Assembly (NCBI GenBank): GCA_009869945.1 | Contig: WIXG01000088.1 | Coordinates: forward strand, 124,001 to 188,000 | Direction: 5' to 3' | From: Mesaphorura yosii | Taxonomy: Eukaryota > Arthropoda > Collembola > Poduromorpha > Tullbergiidae | DNA length: 64,000 nucleotides | Shown here: positions 60,578-64,000 of the stretch, piece after piece | Position numbering within the stretch: position 1 is the stretch's first letter | Layout of the letters: each line of letters starts with the position of its first letter | The notes under the pieces: generated by a model | The model's input: the letters and a program-made list of their open reading frames with translations, nothing else | Told to the model about the DNA's origin: nothing | The model's database searches: none | Program-made: the position numbers and the translations under genes

Positions 60578-62911
60578 ATGAAAATGACTTCGGATTTGAG
60601 TCGGTTAGTGTTAAAATGCTTGGCACCGAAAACGTACACATCGCTCCAAGACGATGCCTACAGCCACATAAGTCTCATTCGTAAGTAAAATGATTTTCTG
60701 TGGCTTATTATTTATCACACGTCTCAAGGAGCGTTTCTAGGAAATTCAATATTAAAAATGCTTTCATTTCTTAATTTGCCTTCCTCTGGAATATAATTTT
60801 ATGTCATGCTCAATCTTCCATCATCATCTCATTTTTCTATCTTATATCTTATTGTCAACGATGCCACCAACGCAGCCGTAAGCTTAATGCTTACCGTACA
60901 TGTTGATTGTTTCGTTTCAGCTCAAGATAATAGTGGCTCAGCCGAGTCCCTCGAGCATGCGTTCGCCCCTGCTGATTCTGGACCTCCGAGTAGTCACATT
61001 GTAAATGAAAGGAATCCGAAAGATGTGAATGACTCGGCGAGTGACAAACTGGACTATGGTTTAAGAAAACGCCCAAGAAGTGCCGGTGATATTAGTGACT
61101 CATTGTGTAATCAACTCATCATAGAAAACACTGCGCAACAGTCGTCATCCCCAAATAACGCTTCAGTGTTGGACCCAAACATTGACGCCCACCCCCAAGG
61201 TCGGGAATCGAGCCTCGGCGAAAACAGTTCAAGTTCTGCGACACCAAATTCCAGCAGCGGCGGTGGGTTCTTGAGTTTCTTAGGCGCCCGGTTCAATAAA
61301 TCCGGAACGAGACATTTGGAACGGGGCAGCAATAATGCACAAAGTAACTCGACGGACAACTCGTCTGGGAAGCACACAAATAATCGAAATAGTATTAATG
61401 ACAGTAGATACACCAAATTTCCAGTGAGCACTCCCATCAGCCGGAGTGGAAGCAATACCGGCACCCTTGCCACGAGTCCGGTGCAAAATCCTGCACTGTC
61501 AAGGTCGAATACAGTCGTTTGCGATTCTGGTCTTGCAACAGTTCTTGCCAGTACAAGTCACAGGGCGTCTAAACCTCAACTGAAACCGAAATCAAAGTCT
61601 GATAATAATCTTGATAGTAGAATAAACTCTAGAAGCGTCCAGACTGTAAACACAGTGCGCGGTGGTAAAAGTGAAGCAAAACACAAGTTAAACAGTGTGC
61701 AATTGGGCGATCATGCCACGATCAGCTTGCCCTGGACGCCGGCTCAGGAACGACAAAACAATCTGAGCTCAGTGACACCGACGACTCGAAGCATCCCAAA
61801 CACTCACACTAACATTGACTTTAGCAAACCAACTGTGCGATACATTGACACTGATTTCTGGAACCAGCAGACGCATCAACACTGGCCACCAGCGTCATCG
61901 TCGAGTCTTGGAGGACAACATTTGCCAAGAAGAGGGGCTGCAAGTTCGCGCACAAAGCGAAGATCAAGGTCCCTCGAACGAACCAGCAATTTTAGAATTA
62001 TCCATGCGAGTCCCACTGCTGCACTAAACTTAAATCAAGCAGACCCATTGCGTCCTCAAGGTCACGAAAGAGGAGCGCAAGCACGTCATCTCGGCTTTGG
62101 TGGTTCAAATTCTTTAGAAAGACAAACCCATTCCAGAATCAGGCAAAATCTTAACCCAAGTGAGGGGAGCGTCTTACTGCGACATATTCACACGCCGACG
62201 TCTACACGAGTAAACAGTGAAGACTCAAAGCATCGACAGCGTTTACCCTTGAGCCACACAAAGTCGAATGAATTCAAGCAAAATTCCGTCCACAAAAGTA
62301 AACCACCTTTACTTAAACACTTACACACGTCTTCGGAACCAAATTCTTCGTTTTCGAGTTGCGACTCCTCGAGTTTAGCACTTAGTCAGGACAGGGAATT
62401 CTTGTCGAGCTCGGCATCAGCGCCACCGTCGCCTCCCCCGCGCCCTTTGTGCACCCTCAAGCCAAACAAAAGTCGACCGGTCGTCTCTTCATTCTCCTTC
62501 TCATCAGCAGACAAACCGCCACCAGTTGATCGGGCTTTGAAGAGAAAAGTTCCATCATTTATGACCAGATCGACGTCTGCCATGAACTCGCTGTCAACCA
62601 ACATGAGTTCTTCCTTAAGTCGTCGTCCAATACCAAGTCCTGCATTCAGCGAACCAATATCGACGTCATTTGTATCAGTGGTCGACTCAGCATCAGCCAG
62701 TAATTCTGACTCCATAAATTCGACACATTCACAGACAGAGGGTACCGTCACAACAGCCACGGGCCTTTCAGTCATTGCGGGCCCCATCGCACCCTCTACT
62801 ATGTCCACTGTGGAGGACGCCCGAAACTCGGGCTTCATCAACAAACCAACGAAGGGCTGGTTGCATTCGGATCAGTTGCTGACCAAGGAAGGAGTTCAAT
62901 ATACTGTCCGG
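60578..62911 (+). CDS. Shc: Shc adaptor protein (PTB domain start), 5' part; continues past the window
   Basis: Adaptor that docks to phosphotyrosines on activated receptors and links them to Grb2-Ras signalling. Exons: 60578-60680 and 60921-62911; the phase agrees and 698 residues are visible. The last 28, SGFINKPTKGWLHSDQLLTKEGVQYTVR, match the start of the Shc PTB domain (vertebrate form SFVNKPTRGWLHPDHKL...GVSYLVRYMG). The exon stops in phase 0 at a GTAAGC donor just where the next exon should begin with the YxGC strand, which lies outside the window. The first exon gives MKMTSDLSRLVLKCLAP. About 630 residues between it and the PTB domain are Ser/Asn/Thr-rich with basic patches and Pro-rich spots (SAPPSPPPRPL, possible SH3 ligand) and look disordered. 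This extension is far longer than the p66 N-terminus of vertebrate Shc1 (about 110 residues). An alternative first exon lies at 54299. Confidence 0.85.
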
Positions 62912-64000
62912 GTAAGCCACCTTTTTGCCCTGCATATTGCTCCCATTGCTCTACCACGTCATGTGCTAACACCGCCAACGTTTAAAGTTTGCTATTAGTG
63001 GGAGGAAGAGGAAATTAAAATTAAAAATAAGTAATTAAGAGGTTAAGTAAACCGGGAAAATTCTTCTGAGCTTGTACTTAAATGAGTCTCTAAACGTAAC
63101 CACGCAACGATGTTGTCAGCTGTCATTATTGGATGACCTACACTTCATATTTCTCAACTTATTTAGTAATTTGATGATGTGACGGCATATTCTGAATTCA
63201 ATTGGGAATTTGGAATACAATACGTGATAGATGCGATGTACCTCATTTTCTCGATGACGAATCTTGGTGTTTGTGATTGTTCAGTGTTCATTGCTAGAGA
63301 TGGCTTCGCAAGACTCCTCATCACCCCAACCAGATTCCGCCCCGTGAATGTCGATCGTCGAGCTCACGAGAAGGGAAGAAGGATCTAAACTTCCTTCCGA
63401 TTTATATTTTTGGTAGTGCATGCGGGGTTTGAAAAGTTGGAATTGGATCCAGCTGCTCCTTTTCCTCTCTCAATATGCCTTTCATTTTACACATGCACAT
63501 GTAGAGTTTTGCATCTTCGATTTGAGCAGGCAGAGGAATAGGAAACGGATGTTCTATATAATGAAATGCATTCCAACGTACGATACGACGATACGTGATA
63601 GAGAGAGGATAGGATGTTGACACCACACCGGATAAATTAGAGGCATTTATTATCATTCAGTCGTTATAATTTTCCCTGCTCAAGCAAATTTAGTGAATGA
63701 ATGAATGAAAATGATCGTTCGTGATGGAATGACGACTGTACGCTGCCGACGTTCAATGCGTGTTTTTATATGAATGGGATCGCAAGTGATTATTTCTACA
63801 AATACAGGAAAATTAAAAATGGAAGGGAGAGAAATAGGTCGTATTTATATCTGCATTGGCGCAGCCTGGATAATTACGAGTGTGCTTGCAGTGTGCCCCC
63901 AAATTAAGCTCCATCTTATCATTAGACACATTTTGAGACTATTTTGTTATTTTTGGCAAATGATTCGAGTATAGCTTGCCCTTGCTATCTATACAAAGTC
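62912..64000 (+). other. Shc intron running off the window
   Basis: Begins with GTAAGC at 62912. I found no exon here that continues the PTB domain. A GAAT-type run recurs at about 63693-63710. Confidence 0.6.

Overview
This is a eukaryotic window, with spliced genes on both strands, GT-AG introns of about 60 bp to 3.5 kb, AATAAA polyadenylation signals and long AT-rich spacers. Several things point to an arthropod: a secreted YGAP/YGTP repeat protein whose signal peptide is split after four residues by an intron, a clear Hrb27C/hrp48 orthologue, a GnRH-superfamily receptor of the AKH/ACP type, and a heme oxygenase whose active-site motif, as I remember it, resembles the insect type. A PC1/3-type convertase and an aquaglyceroporin suggest a lineage outside the flies and other Holometabola, perhaps a springtail or crustacean. 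That last step is inference. Exon limits were placed by hand from splice consensus, reading phase and remembered family sequences; no search was run.

Layout. 1-2.8 kb: upstream DNA. 2.8-6.5 kb (+): proprotein convertase 1/3. 8.8-12.5 kb (-): Hrb27C with three possible C-terminal endings. 14.9-17.5 kb (+): chondroitin sulfate synthase, with one GC-AG intron. 18.7-20.8 kb (-): secreted YGAP-repeat structural protein with a TATA/initiator promoter. 21-26 kb: no gene seen. 26.0-27.8 kb (+): aquaglyceroporin with a foldback element in one intron. 28.2-29.3 kb (+): NDUFS7 of complex I. 30.6-31.85 kb: decayed mariner DNA transposon with intact ends. 33.4-42.6 kb (+): AKH/ACP-type receptor in eight coding exons. 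42.6-48.9 kb: no gene seen. 48.9-51.4 kb (+): ubinuclein-like HIRA-complex subunit. 51.8-52.8 kb (-): heme oxygenase, head to head with a possible small new gene (52.9-53.7 kb, +). 54.3-62.9 kb (+): start of an Shc adaptor gene with two possible first exons and a very long serine-rich N-terminus; it runs off the right edge. A small hAT-like element lies inside its first intron.

These are mostly unrelated conserved host genes and I see no operon-like logic. Two of them, the convertase that matures peptide hormones and the neuropeptide receptor, belong to the same broad physiology, but nothing shows they are co-regulated. I found no convincing new multi-gene system. The most unusual items are the YGAP-repeat protein, the two alternative Shc first exons and Shc extension, the enlarged pro-region of PC1/3, the substituted heme-oxygenase active site, and the small gene sharing a promoter region with heme oxygenase.
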